From IMG/VR virus record IMGVR_UViG_3300017963_000483, positions 1-37,688 of that record: a DNA stretch of 37,688 nucleotides; one strand, written 5' to 3'. Of the stretch, positions 7,833 through 14,302 are shown in pieces. The notes under the pieces are model-generated. The model was not told the origin of the DNA. It made no database searches and saw only the letters and a list, made by a program, of their open reading frames with translations. The stretch comes from a virus. Positions within the stretch are counted from its first letter, which is position 1; each line of letters opens with the position of its first letter. A program made the translations under genes and the position numbers.

Positions 7833-8189
7833 TTAGGGCAGTTTTTTTTCGGTATCGTGATATTTGGCGATGGCAGTGCGAATCTGGCAGCGGTCGGCCT
7901 CATCGAGGCCCTTCAGCGTGGCGAGGTAATCCTCCTCTTCGTGTTCGAGGTCCTCGATGGTAGCGATGTGGTGGAATCGGAGGCGGCGGACGATGTAACG
8001 AGAGAGTCCGAGGGCCGGATGATCCAGCGGGACCGATTGTCCATTGGCGAGTGGACCACCGTGCATCTTGGCCTCTGCGCGGTCGATAGCCAGTCGTATT
8101 TGGGGCCAAAGTCCGCGGGAGGCAGCAACGGCTACGAATCGGCCGAGTTGGTCGGCGGCTTTTGTTGGGGCATAAGGTCGGTTTTTCAC
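7833..8189 (-). CDS. Protein with RpoA C-terminal-like HhH domain
   Basis: A 118-residue protein. Residues ~58-110 (PALGLSRYIVRRLRFHHIATIEDLEHE...LKGLDEADRCQIRTAIAKY) closely follow the layout of the bacterial RNA-polymerase alpha-subunit C-terminal domain: 'LGLS.R..N.L....I.TI.DL......L..I.G.G......I...L'. That domain contacts UP-element DNA and activators. A phage copy could bind DNA or interfere with host transcription. Residues 1-57 are helical and unrecognised. The start ATG 8189 overlaps the upstream gene's stop. The residues needed for DNA contact cannot be checked by eye. Confidence 0.6.
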   Translation of the reverse strand: MKNRPYAPTKAADQLGRFVAVAASRGLWPQIRLAIDRAEAKMHGGPLANGQSVPLDHPALGLSRYIVRRLRFHHIATIEDLEHEEEDYLATLKGLDEADRCQIRTAIAKYHDTEKKLP

Positions 8190-8527
8190 GATAACGGTGG
8201 CACCGGTGGCGGTGGCGCGGTTGGCGGTGCGGGTGGCGGGTTGTCGGTGCTTTCGGTTGGGCGTTGTATTTTGATTACGCCAAGCTGGTCGAGGAGCGTG
8301 AGGGTGGCGTGATGGGACAGGGCGGCGAGAGCTTGGGTGTGTGGTGTGACACGTAGGAGATAGCTTTGGTCGGACTCGTCGACCCGGCGATCAGGGATCT
8401 TGTGGACGAGCGCGGCGAGGTTTTGCGCGGCGCTTTGGATGACGAGATTGTTTACTTGGGCTTGAGCGTGGCGCTTTTGCGCGAGGACGTCGGGAAACTG
8501 GATGGTCGGGGGGTGGCCGTTGTGCAT
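8186..8527 (-). CDS. Hypothetical helical protein with proline-rich tail
   Basis: A 113-residue protein from ATG 8527, which follows a GAGGT site. The body is helical (PDVLAQKRHAQAQVNNLVIQSAAQNLAALVHKIPDRRV...ALAALSHHATLTLLDQLGVI) and the C-terminus is a low-complexity Pro run (DNPPPAPPTAPPPPVPP). The stop overlaps the alphaCTD-like gene. Not recognised. A longer ORF upstream exists but its N-terminus is low-complexity and overlaps the RusA gene. Confidence 0.55.
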   Translation of the reverse strand: MHNGHPPTIQFPDVLAQKRHAQAQVNNLVIQSAAQNLAALVHKIPDRRVDESDQSYLLRVTPHTQALAALSHHATLTLLDQLGVIKIQRPTESTDNPPPAPPTAPPPPVPPLS

Positions 8528-8675
8528 GATGAGACCTCGGCTAGTAGGGGAGGAAGGGGAGGAGAACGGGTTGGGCGGGAAGTGTTTGGACCGAACAATT
8601 GCGGCGACGGCGGGTCGGAATAGGCCGACGTTGGCGCGGTAGATGAGCTGCTCAGCTGGGTCAGGAAGTACAAGA

Positions 8676-9131
8676 TCAGGCCTCGTGCCCATTCATTGCT
8701 CCGATTAGGATTTCGACGCGTGCCGGTTCGCCGTACTGCTTCTCGACGAACTGGTTGACGATTTGCGCGTCGTCACGCCAGACGATACCGGTCAGTGCAT
8801 CCTCAACAGCACGCACGAGTTTGGTGCAGTCTGGTTTTTTGTCGGGCCAGGCAGGCGCACTGGCTTTGAGTTTCGTGGCATTCCGACCGGTCCCGAAGTG
8901 ACCTTTCGGACGAGGTAAAACAAACCGCAACTCCATGAAAAGCGGCCCTGACATCAGCTCGTGCTGAAACACTTTCACCGCTGCGTCTCGGACACACGCT
9001 TGCCAGTTTTTTGTCCTGGGGTTGTCGTCGGTGACACGCACACCTTGCGAGCCATCCTTACGGTGGAACGGAAACGCACGCTTACTGCCGGCAGTTTGCG
9101 GCATGCCGTACACGATGAAGCTAATCGCCAT
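8676..9131 (-). CDS. rusA: RusA-type Holliday junction resolvase
   Basis: A 151-residue RusA-family endonuclease from ATG 9131. It starts with the typical beta strand FIVYGMPQTAGSKRAF. The active-site region KKPDCTKLVRAVEDALTGIVWRDDAQIV carries Asp101, Asp111 and the Asp120-Asp121 pair. Where E. coli RusA has a D-x-D, this protein has D-C-T; I recall similar 'PD-T-T-KL' variants in other phage RusA proteins. It resolves recombination intermediates and fits the RecT/YqaJ system encoded upstream. Confidence 0.9.
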   Translation of the reverse strand: MAISFIVYGMPQTAGSKRAFPFHRKDGSQGVRVTDDNPRTKNWQACVRDAAVKVFQHELMSGPLFMELRFVLPRPKGHFGTGRNATKLKASAPAWPDKKPDCTKLVRAVEDALTGIVWRDDAQIVNQFVEKQYGEPARVEILIGAMNGHEA

Positions 9132-9160
9132 GATCCATACTCCGAGCCGCTTCTGCGGCG

Positions 9161-9307
9161 TTAACAGTTCTCGCAATACCAATCGCCGTTCGGCTCGTCA
9201 TCCTCGTCGTGGCACCACTCGATGCACTCATAACAAAACAACAGGCCGCAGCCAGCACACGCCTGTAGGTCGCTTTCTGTGTCGCCACACGAAGCACATT
9301 GTTCCAT
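9161..9307 (-). CDS. 48-aa PHD-finger-like zinc protein
   Basis: A very small ORF from ATG 9307 to TAA 9161. Cysteines fall at 4, 7, 17, 20, 25, 28, 45 and 48: C-x2-C-x9-C-x2-C-x4-C-x2-C-x16-C-x2-C, with Trp43 two residues before the last pair. This is the spacing of a PHD finger (C4-H-C3), with Cys instead of the central His; an extra C32-H33 is also present. It predicts two zinc ions in a cross-brace. The start overlaps the previous stop as TGATG, which supports translation. PHD fingers usually read protein tails in eukaryotes; here the partner is unknown. A RING-like or generic treble-clef fold is the alternative. Confidence 0.65.
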   Translation of the reverse strand: MEQCASCGDTESDLQACAGCGLLFCYECIEWCHDEDDEPNGDWYCENC

Positions 9308-9552
9308 CACTCGCCCTCCTCATCATCCGTACCTCCAGGTGGTGGGTCTTCCCAGACTCCGTACTCGATGACCGATAGCTCTTCGTAGGCGTGGGTTATG
9401 GCGCGTTCGCGTGTGGCGAACGGTCCCCAGTGGAAGTCACGGTCGTCGAGTCGACGTTCGGGGTCGGATGCCGAGCCCATGGCCCAATACCAGCCGACTC
9501 GACGGTGACCGTCGTCGAGGTAGCGAGTCACGATGTAGTTGTCAGCACTCAT
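9307..9552 (-). CDS. Hypothetical protein
   Basis: An 81-residue protein from ATG 9552 (MSADNYIVTRYLDDGHRRVGWYWAMGSAS). It has the pattern of a small beta-hairpin protein (FHWGPFATRERAITHAYEE) with an acidic C-terminus (EDPPPGGTDDEEGE). It overlaps the gene before by 11 nt and couples by TGATG to the PHD-like ORF after it. Function not recognised. Confidence 0.6.
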   Translation of the reverse strand: MSADNYIVTRYLDDGHRRVGWYWAMGSASDPERRLDDRDFHWGPFATRERAITHAYEELSVIEYGVWEDPPPGGTDDEEGE

Positions 9553-9754
9553 CGTTTTCTCCCCTCGCCGCACGCGCGGCTTCCTCGGTGATGTTGGCGA
9601 CGATGGCCCGCAACCGCTCGATCTCGTCGGCGATTTGCTCGAACAGTTCCGCATTATCCTCGTCGACTTCGGCTAGCGCCCGCAATTGCGTCGGTGCATA
9701 ACAGACGCACTCAGCGAACGTGTATGCGCCGCAGCCGCTGCACTTATCACTCAT
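9542..9754 (-). CDS. Small protein with N-terminal cysteine cluster and helix
   Basis: A 70-residue protein. The N-terminus SDKCSGCGAYTFAECVCYAP has four to five cysteines that could hold a zinc. The rest is a long acidic helix with heptad character (LRALAEVDEDNAELFEQIADEIERLRAIVANITEEA). It is tightly packed between neighbours, with a 4-nt overlap upstream. Likely a small regulatory or adaptor protein; not recognised. Confidence 0.6.
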   Translation of the reverse strand: MSDKCSGCGAYTFAECVCYAPTQLRALAEVDEDNAELFEQIADEIERLRAIVANITEEAARAARGENDEC

Positions 9755-9963
9755 CGTTCCCCCCCCGCCGCGGGCGGCTTCGTTGGTATCAGTTGACGTG
9801 CACGGTTGATGTCGTGACGAATCAACGACGCTGCCAATCGACAGCCACGATGAAATTCGTGGTCGCCTGTGTACTGCTCAAGGAATTTGACTCGCTTCAG
9901 CACGGCCTGAAGGATGGCGCCGTTTCGATACGCCTCGTATTCGGACTTGGTGGGCTCATTCAT
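9751..9963 (-). CDS. Small hypothetical helical protein
   Basis: A 70-residue basic helical protein (NEPTKSEYEAYRNGAILQAVLKRVKFLEQYTGDHEFHRGCRLAASLIRHDINRARQL). It lies just downstream of the replication-initiation-like gene in the same direction and overlaps the next gene by 4 nt. No family recognised. Confidence 0.55.
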   Translation of the reverse strand: MNEPTKSEYEAYRNGAILQAVLKRVKFLEQYTGDHEFHRGCRLAASLIRHDINRARQLIPTKPPAAGGER

Positions 9964-9977
9964 CGTCCCCTCCTAGC

Positions 9978-11021
9978 TCAGTTGGCTCGTCGGCCCTTGC
10001 CGGCCGGCTGCACGCTCTGCTCGTTTCCGTATCGCTCAGGGTGGAGCGCCCGGAATTCCGCGCGGCGACGAGCCACCTTTGGATCTTCCGGCCGATCCTC
10101 ATGTGCGACCGGCGGACGTCCGTTCCGATCCCGCCAGGCCGCCTGGTCATCGTCGTAGTGCTCCCGGAGCCAGGCGCAGGGTTCCCAGGCGTACTCCCCC
10201 TGACCGCGGCCTGATGCCTTGTAGACCTGCCACCGGCGAGCCATTTCGGCGATCGGGTCGTCGTGGTCCTTGGCCAGTAGACGGACGGCCGTGGCGTAGT
10301 GCTTCTCGGCACGCTGCCTGCCAACCTTCGGCGTGACGTCGTTCCAGAAGTCGGCGAACCCGGCCCTGATCGTCTGCGCAGCCAATTTGGATTTCTGCGC
10401 AGTCTGCGCAGCAGATGCGCATTTATCTTTAGGTATAGGTATAGGTCTTAGGTAAGATAGTTGGGCGCCCTCATGGGCGCACTCATGGGCGCACTCATGG
10501 GCGCTACCATGGGCGCTACCATGGGCGCTACCATGGGCGCTTTGCGCCCATTGGGCCTTATCCTGCGCATTGTCATCCGCCTTCCGATGGGCGCTTTCCG
10601 CCCATTGGGAATCGTTCCCATGGGCGCACTCATGGGCGCTTTGCGCCCATTGGGCGTCGCATCGAAGTTCGTCCGGGTTCTCGTCAAGGGGGGCGTCTTC
10701 GAGCCCCAGAGCGGACTCCGGTACGGTCACCCAGTAGAGCCCGGACTGGTGCCCGCGGCTCTCGTAGTGTAGCCACCCAGCATCGATTGCCCGCTGGCGC
10801 CAGGCAGCCAAGGTTTTGAAGCGCCTGGTCCCCACGAGTGGCATCAACTGCTCGTTGTAAAATCGCACCGCGCCGCGATACCGCTTCGAATCTTCCTGTT
10901 GAGCGATCATCGTCAAAAGGCATACTGCCTCCGGTCCGATGTCATTTGCTAGGCAGGTCTTGGCCATTAAGCGGATGGCCTTGGCGGCAAAATACGGCGG
11001 GCGTGTCGGATAGTCGGCCAT
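9978..11021 (-). CDS. Replication initiation-like protein containing iterons
   Basis: A 347-residue protein from ATG 11021, which has GGAGG at a good distance; the longer ORF adds an unlikely WLWLWLWL run. Residues ~1-120 look like the winged-helix domain of phage replication proteins (RPPYFAAKAIRLMAKTCLANDIGPEAVCLLTMIAQQED...FYNEQLMPLVGTRRFKTLAAWRQRAIDAGWLHY). The middle (~140-210) is a repeat-built linker (AHGSAHGSAHECAHE...). The C-terminal ~110 residues (GFADFWNDVTPKVGRQRAEKHYATAVRLLAKDH) match the helical domain often found at the end of such proteins. The linker DNA holds tandem 12-bp iterons, as in lambda O, so the gene probably contains its own origin. Confidence 0.7.
   Translation of the reverse strand: MADYPTRPPYFAAKAIRLMAKTCLANDIGPEAVCLLTMIAQQEDSKRYRGAVRFYNEQLMPLVGTRRFKTLAAWRQRAIDAGWLHYESRGHQSGLYWVTVPESALGLEDAPLDENPDELRCDAQWAQSAHECAHGNDSQWAESAHRKADDNAQDKAQWAQSAHGSAHGSAHGSAHECAHECAHEGAQLSYLRPIPIPKDKCASAAQTAQKSKLAAQTIRAGFADFWNDVTPKVGRQRAEKHYATAVRLLAKDHDDPIAEMARRWQVYKASGRGQGEYAWEPCAWLREHYDDDQAAWRDRNGRPPVAHEDRPEDPKVARRRAEFRALHPERYGNEQSVQPAGKGRRAN
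10417..10650. repeat. Candidate replication origin: iterons beside AT-rich stretch
   Basis: Six CATGGGCGC cores start at exact 12-bp steps (10472, 10484, 10496, 10508, 10520, 10532), with two more at 10619 and 10631. Three palindromes of the form ATGGGCGC-TTT-GCGCCCAT (one imperfect) are centred near 10542, 10596 and 10641. Next to the iterons, 10417-10462 is AT-rich and carries AGGTAT repeats, a plausible unwinding element. The whole block lies inside the replication-initiation-like gene, the arrangement of the lambda origin. The exact 12-bp spacing could also come from simple expansion of coding repeats. Confidence 0.55.
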
Positions 11022-11040
11022 AGTTCCATCCTCCATCAGC

Positions 11041-11064
11041 CATAGCCATAGCCATAGCCATAGC
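11041..11064 (-). repeat. Hexamer tandem repeat in the rep leader
   Basis: Four perfect CATAGC hexamers (GCTATG on the coding strand) lie directly upstream of the ribosome site of the replication gene. They could change copy number by slippage and so alter the leader; they also create a nonsense WLWLWLWL stretch in the open frame upstream of the true start. Confidence 0.8.
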
Positions 11065-11122
11065 CAACGTCCATTCATTCGACCCAATAGCCGCGGCTCC
11101 ACGGGCCGCAGTTGGGTTGATG

Positions 11123-11296
11123 TCACGGCTCGCCTGACCACACTGCCTCCATGGCATCAGCTTTTCCGGCCTCATAGCCAGCGTTCCACACCTCGCTCCA
11201 GTCGTCTGCTCGGCTGCCCGCCGTAAGGATCGCGAGCCCGATCAAAGCCAGGCCAGCACCGCCGATCGCGCTGGCCAAACAGTAGAGTGCGGTCAT
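11123..11296 (-). CDS. 57-aa small membrane protein
   Basis: ATG 11296 to TGA 11123. It has one membrane helix (LYCLASAIGGAGLALIGLAILTAG) followed by a polar tail DDWSEVWNAGYEAGKADAMEAVW. The start overlaps the upstream stop as ATGA. The tail resembles that of the 84-aa protein at 12712-12966 (W..A...G+E.G pattern), so the two are probably diverged relatives. Function unknown; small phage membrane proteins of this type may act in superinfection exclusion or anchoring. Confidence 0.55.
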   Translation of the reverse strand: MTALYCLASAIGGAGLALIGLAILTAGSRADDWSEVWNAGYEAGKADAMEAVWSGEP

Positions 11297-11520
11297 GGTT
11301 CGTTCTCCCGTAACAGTGCGGCCAACTCACAGTCCGCCGTGTGCCCTTCGGTCTCTCGCCGCATGCACGCGGGGCAATGCCCGACATGCTCACCGCTATC
11401 CGTAAGCCTGATCATGACCCATTCCAGCCGCTGAAGCATGGCCATCTGTCGCTGGCATCGCTTCTGAATCGCCACGAGCTGCTTGAATCGTTCCGCGGCT
11501 AGCTTTTCATGGATGGTCAA
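11293..11520 (-). CDS. Small helical protein with CxxC...HxxxC zinc motif
   Basis: A 75-residue protein. Residues 1-40 form a long amphipathic helix (HEKLAAERFKQLVAIQKRCQRQMAMLQRLEWVMIRL). The C-terminal part GHCPACMRRETEGHTADCELAALL has C-x2-C-x7-H-x3-C, a likely zinc site common in small phage proteins. It is coupled to both neighbours by overlaps. Not otherwise recognised. Confidence 0.6.
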   Translation of the reverse strand: MTIHEKLAAERFKQLVAIQKRCQRQMAMLQRLEWVMIRLTDSGEHVGHCPACMRRETEGHTADCELAALLRENEP

Positions 11521-11698
11521 TGTCCCAATCCCTTCGTGATTCAGTGAACGGCCTGAATGTTCCAGTCACAAACTCGGGGACACGCCCGCCCGCCTCGACG
11601 ACATCCTCCAACCGGTGCACTGGGCCTGCCGTGGTGACGTCTGTTGCGTTGTGCCACTCGTGGCCGCACACCAGGATCCGGTCGTCACTCCAAATCAT
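11507..11698 (-). CDS. Hypothetical 63-aa protein
   Basis: Starts at ATG 11698 (MIWSDDRILVCGHEWHNATD) with GGAGA upstream, and overlaps the following gene by 14 nt. The fold looks beta-rich with a few aromatic residues (VPEFVTGTFRPFTESRRDWDIDHP). No family recognised. An in-frame extension upstream runs through a hairpin and is unlikely to be translated. Confidence 0.5.
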   Translation of the reverse strand: MIWSDDRILVCGHEWHNATDVTTAGPVHRLEDVVEAGGRVPEFVTGTFRPFTESRRDWDIDHP

Positions 11699-11727
11699 CC
11701 TCGTTCTCTCCGTCTGTCGCAGCGGTC

Positions 11728-11755
11728 GACGGGAGACGGGTTCAAATCTCCCGTC
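11728..11755. other. 9-bp perfect hairpin between genes
   Basis: GACGGGAGA and TCTCCCGTC form a perfect 9-bp stem with a 10-base loop in the gap between the papain-like protease gene and the next leftward gene. The loop plus 3' arm (GGTTCAAATC) superficially resembles a tRNA T-arm, but no tRNA can be built around it. No U-tract follows. It may be an attenuator or an RNA-processing site. Confidence 0.5.
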
Positions 11756-11797
11756 TTCCACTGCTACACACCCGACTGCTAAGGCTCCTTGTTTTCC

Positions 11798-12457
11798 TCA
11801 TTGCGCCGAGGGTTGCGATTCCACAGCCGCGCAGCATTCGCCGTCCTCACTCAGCAACTGGTCGAGATCCGCGAACGAAATGCGGCAGTTGCCGTTGTCG
11901 CCCCAGCCACGGCCCCAACTGTTGCGGATGCTGACCAGCTGGGTGCTGCAATTGGCTCCATAGCACAGCACGGCATGCCCACCGAGCAGCCTTCCATCAG
12001 CGTGTATCACGCCTTTCAGATCAGGCTCTTCCATCCCCTCGTACCAGTTCACCCCGAGCACGAGCGGCCCGCTTACGAGCAGGTATTCGATGGCAGGCGT
12101 CAATCGCCATTCCCATCGATACTCAGAAATATGGCCTGTTATGGTCAGCACTTTCGCGGCTCCACGCACCGAAGTTCCCTCGTAATCCTGCCCTTCCCAC
12201 TCGTCGTGGTACTGGGCCAAAGTATAGATCCCATCGGGCGCAATCGGGCGCTGCCTCACGGGTGACGCCGCGAGCCAATTGGCCCAGGCGTGGCCGACGC
12301 AATTCGGTGCGGCGCCCTGGTCCGTTACCTGGCCGCAGCGCCAATAACGGTACTTGCGCGTCGTGCGGCGGGTGCGCAGCCGATAGTGGCGGTCCCTCGT
12401 ATCGGCCACGTATTCGCGCCCGTAAGTACGTGCGATTTTGTCAGTAGCGCTTGCCAT
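11798..12457 (-). CDS. Papain-like (C1A) cysteine peptidase
   Basis: A 219-residue protein from ATG 12457 with AAGGGA upstream. The catalytic set is complete: Gln47 in VTDQGAAPNCVGHAWAN, Cys53, His161 in LLGGHAVLCYG, and Asn179 in IRNSWGRGWGDNG. No signal peptide or propeptide is visible, so it would act in the cytoplasm or be released at lysis. Such small C1-type peptidases occur in phages and prophages of environmental bacteria. It lies among small Zn-finger and membrane proteins; the substrate is unknown. It overlaps the upstream gene by 17 nt. Confidence 0.9.
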   Translation of the reverse strand: MASATDKIARTYGREYVADTRDRHYRLRTRRTTRKYRYWRCGQVTDQGAAPNCVGHAWANWLAASPVRQRPIAPDGIYTLAQYHDEWEGQDYEGTSVRGAAKVLTITGHISEYRWEWRLTPAIEYLLVSGPLVLGVNWYEGMEEPDLKGVIHADGRLLGGHAVLCYGANCSTQLVSIRNSWGRGWGDNGNCRISFADLDQLLSEDGECCAAVESQPSAQ

Positions 12458-12695
12458 ATCGCTTTTCCCTTCTGGTTTCGGCCCGCTTCATCCGCGCAGC
12501 CGGATCATAGGTCGAGTGGGTCCCGCCCTCGTCAGGGCACGAGTCAAACAGTCCGCCACAACGATCGCAGCGGTACAGGTCCTCAGTGCCCAGCGGCTTG
12601 CCGTGGATGCCGCACAGCGGGCACCGAGGAGTTGTTGGGGGAGCGGCCACCTTGCTGCGCCCCCTGCGTTTCTTCCGTCTGCTTGTCGAGCTCAT
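12441..12695 (-). CDS. Zinc-ribbon protein
   Basis: An 84-residue protein from ATG 12695. A very basic N-terminus (SSTSRRKKRRGRSKV) is followed by a zinc ribbon RCPLCGIHGKPLGTEDLYRCDRCGGLFDSCPDEGG (C-x2-C...C-x2-C), then a basic tail (KRAETRREKRYGKRY). The basic ends suggest nucleic-acid binding. It overlaps the start of the papain-like gene. Confidence 0.65.
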   Translation of the reverse strand: MSSTSRRKKRRGRSKVAAPPTTPRCPLCGIHGKPLGTEDLYRCDRCGGLFDSCPDEGGTHSTYDPAARMKRAETRREKRYGKRY

Positions 12696-12711
12696 GTATC
12701 TTGGGTAAATG

Positions 12712-12966
12712 CTACGTGGCGCGTCCGGCGCCACGGTCTGGGTCTGGAATAGGGGCAGGCCTCTGTTGCAATGGAGCATACGGGGTGCGGATGTCGATGA
12801 CCGATTTTCGCCCTTTCTCGAATCCTTTCTCGAATCCTTGGTTGAAGGCGTTTTCCCAGCAGTCGGCCTGTGTGCCACGGCTGAGCATGGCGATACCGAG
12901 GACAGCGAGCCCGGCCCCAACCCAGGCACCGATGAGTCCAGCGGATACGACCGTGGCGGCGTCCAT
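12712..12966 (-). CDS. Small membrane protein
   Basis: An 84-residue protein from ATG 12966 with GGAGA upstream. One membrane helix (ATVVSAGLIGAWVGAGLAVLGIAML), then DCWENAFNQGFEKGFEKGRKS, then a Pro-rich C-terminus. Its plan resembles the 57-aa membrane protein at 11123-11296. Unknown role. A longer ORF upstream in the same frame has no matching ribosome site. Confidence 0.55.
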   Translation of the reverse strand: MDAATVVSAGLIGAWVGAGLAVLGIAMLSRGTQADCWENAFNQGFEKGFEKGRKSVIDIRTPYAPLQQRPAPIPDPDRGAGRAT

Positions 12967-13006
12967 GACGGTCTCCTTATGGATTGTTTGGTGCGGCCGG
13001 TCGTGG

Positions 13007-13168
13007 TTACGGACGTCGGGCCGCGACGACGCGGAGTTGGTTCCTCGGTGATGAGCCGGCGCACTCACGACTTACGCCACCCATGCCGGCGGTGAAGCGG
13101 CGTCGGCTTGGCTGGTGGGGTCTAGTTGCCACCGTTGGCGGCCAGGGCGGGCCGGTGTGTGTCGCCAT
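13007..13168 (-). CDS. Possible 53-aa basic protein
   Basis: A short ORF (MATHTGPPWPPTVATRPHQP...) with AGGGA eight bases before ATG 13168. It is rich in Arg and Pro and unlike any known domain. It would fill the gap between the RecT gene and the small membrane protein. Coding potential is uncertain; the gap could equally be non-coding. Confidence 0.3.
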   Translation of the reverse strand: MATHTGPPWPPTVATRPHQPSRRRFTAGMGGVSRECAGSSPRNQLRVVAARRP

Positions 13169-13261
13169 AGTATCAGTCCCTGTAACTAAGTGCCCGCTGG
13201 CTCCAGTTTAGAGAAGCCTCGCGACGGCGGGCGCGCCGATTCGGCCACTAATGGGCCTGTC

Positions 13262-14302
13262 TCATCGTGGGAGGGTTTTCTGTTTTGGTGCGTTTTGCTT
13301 CGCAGTCGACTGCGATGTAATCCAGTCGAATCGTTCCTGCGCGATTTCGAGTAGCGCGGCTCGGTGTCGCTCGTCGGTCGTCGGGTCGTCCTTGATCGCC
13401 TGGATGAGGCATTCGAGTGGCCTGGCGGTTTTCATCTTCCGAATCTTTTCGGCGATGCGTCGGGGTCCTGGGTGCTGTGGTCCAAATAACTCACCCGTAG
13501 CGGCGTCCACTGCCCGCTCCTCCAGTCGTTCGGCGTCCGCTGCCGTGTCCTTCGGTTCGTCTACGGGTGAGTCCAGAGCGGCCTCCGTGCCGTCCTGTGC
13601 GGCCTCCGTGTCCGCACCGTCCGATCCATCCGCCTCCGTGCCGGCGCCCGTCCTGGGTGCCGTCTTGGCGTCCGTGCTGGCTGTTAGGTGCGTTGTCAGG
13701 TCGGCAAGCGTTTTGGGGGATTCCGTTGCCGCTGTCACCGTCGGTTGCGGGATGTCCAACTGCTCTTCCACACATGCGACGCCGGCCAGGACATCCGGGA
13801 ATAGGTCACGCAGCGCGAAGGCCCGGGCACGCATCTGTAGCATCCGCCACGGGTATTCGGTCCAGGGGCCAGCTTTGCCCCACAGCCGTGCGCGTTTGGC
13901 GTCTGATACAGAGAATGTGCGAGTCACGGTGGCATCGCTGTGCCGGTGGACTGTGCATTTGGCGAGCATGGCCTCGCCCTGCCCATCGAGGCATTCGACA
14001 ATACCAGCGAAGAGTGGCGACGCTTTTACCAGGGCCAGCATGGCATCACCGAAGAGTGACGGGCGGCCGTTTATGACACATATGGATTGCATTGCCCGGA
14101 CCGGTCCCATGCCCAGTTCGGCGCCGTACTGCATGGCCACTAGGCAGTTGCCTGGCTTTCCCCGGTATTCCTTTGGCACCAAGTCTGACTCCGCCGCGGT
14201 CTCAGCGAACGACTGCAGCGCGCCAATCGCACGGGCATGGCCGAGTAGGTCCAGTTCGGTTTTTGTGGCTGGGGTGTCGCTGGTGGCGAGAGCGTTTGTC
14301 AT
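13262..14302 (-). CDS. recT: RecT-family single-strand annealing protein
   Basis: A 346-residue protein. The core follows RecT: AIGALQSFAETAAESDLVPKEYRGKPGNCLVAMQYGAELGMGPVRAMQSICVINGRPSLFGDAMLALV..., then KCTVHRH, and WTEYPWRMLQMRARAFALRDLFPDVLAG. The C-terminal ~150 residues are an acidic Ala/Asp/Thr-rich linker and a helical tail (AEKIRKMKTARPLECLIQAIKDDPTTDERHRAALLEIAQERFDW) that may bind SSB or partners. Start ATG 14302 overlaps the exonuclease stop (ATGA), the usual pairing of annealase with its nuclease. Works in recombination-dependent replication and repair. Confidence 0.9.
   Translation of the reverse strand: MTNALATSDTPATKTELDLLGHARAIGALQSFAETAAESDLVPKEYRGKPGNCLVAMQYGAELGMGPVRAMQSICVINGRPSLFGDAMLALVKASPLFAGIVECLDGQGEAMLAKCTVHRHSDATVTRTFSVSDAKRARLWGKAGPWTEYPWRMLQMRARAFALRDLFPDVLAGVACVEEQLDIPQPTVTAATESPKTLADLTTHLTASTDAKTAPRTGAGTEADGSDGADTEAAQDGTEAALDSPVDEPKDTAADAERLEERAVDAATGELFGPQHPGPRRIAEKIRKMKTARPLECLIQAIKDDPTTDERHRAALLEIAQERFDWITSQSTAKQNAPKQKTLPR

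Noticed and set aside
11690-11765. Possible tRNA gene because of GGGTTCAAATC
   Set aside because: No matching acceptor, D or anticodon arms; the segment is fully explained by a 9-bp hairpin at 11728-11755.
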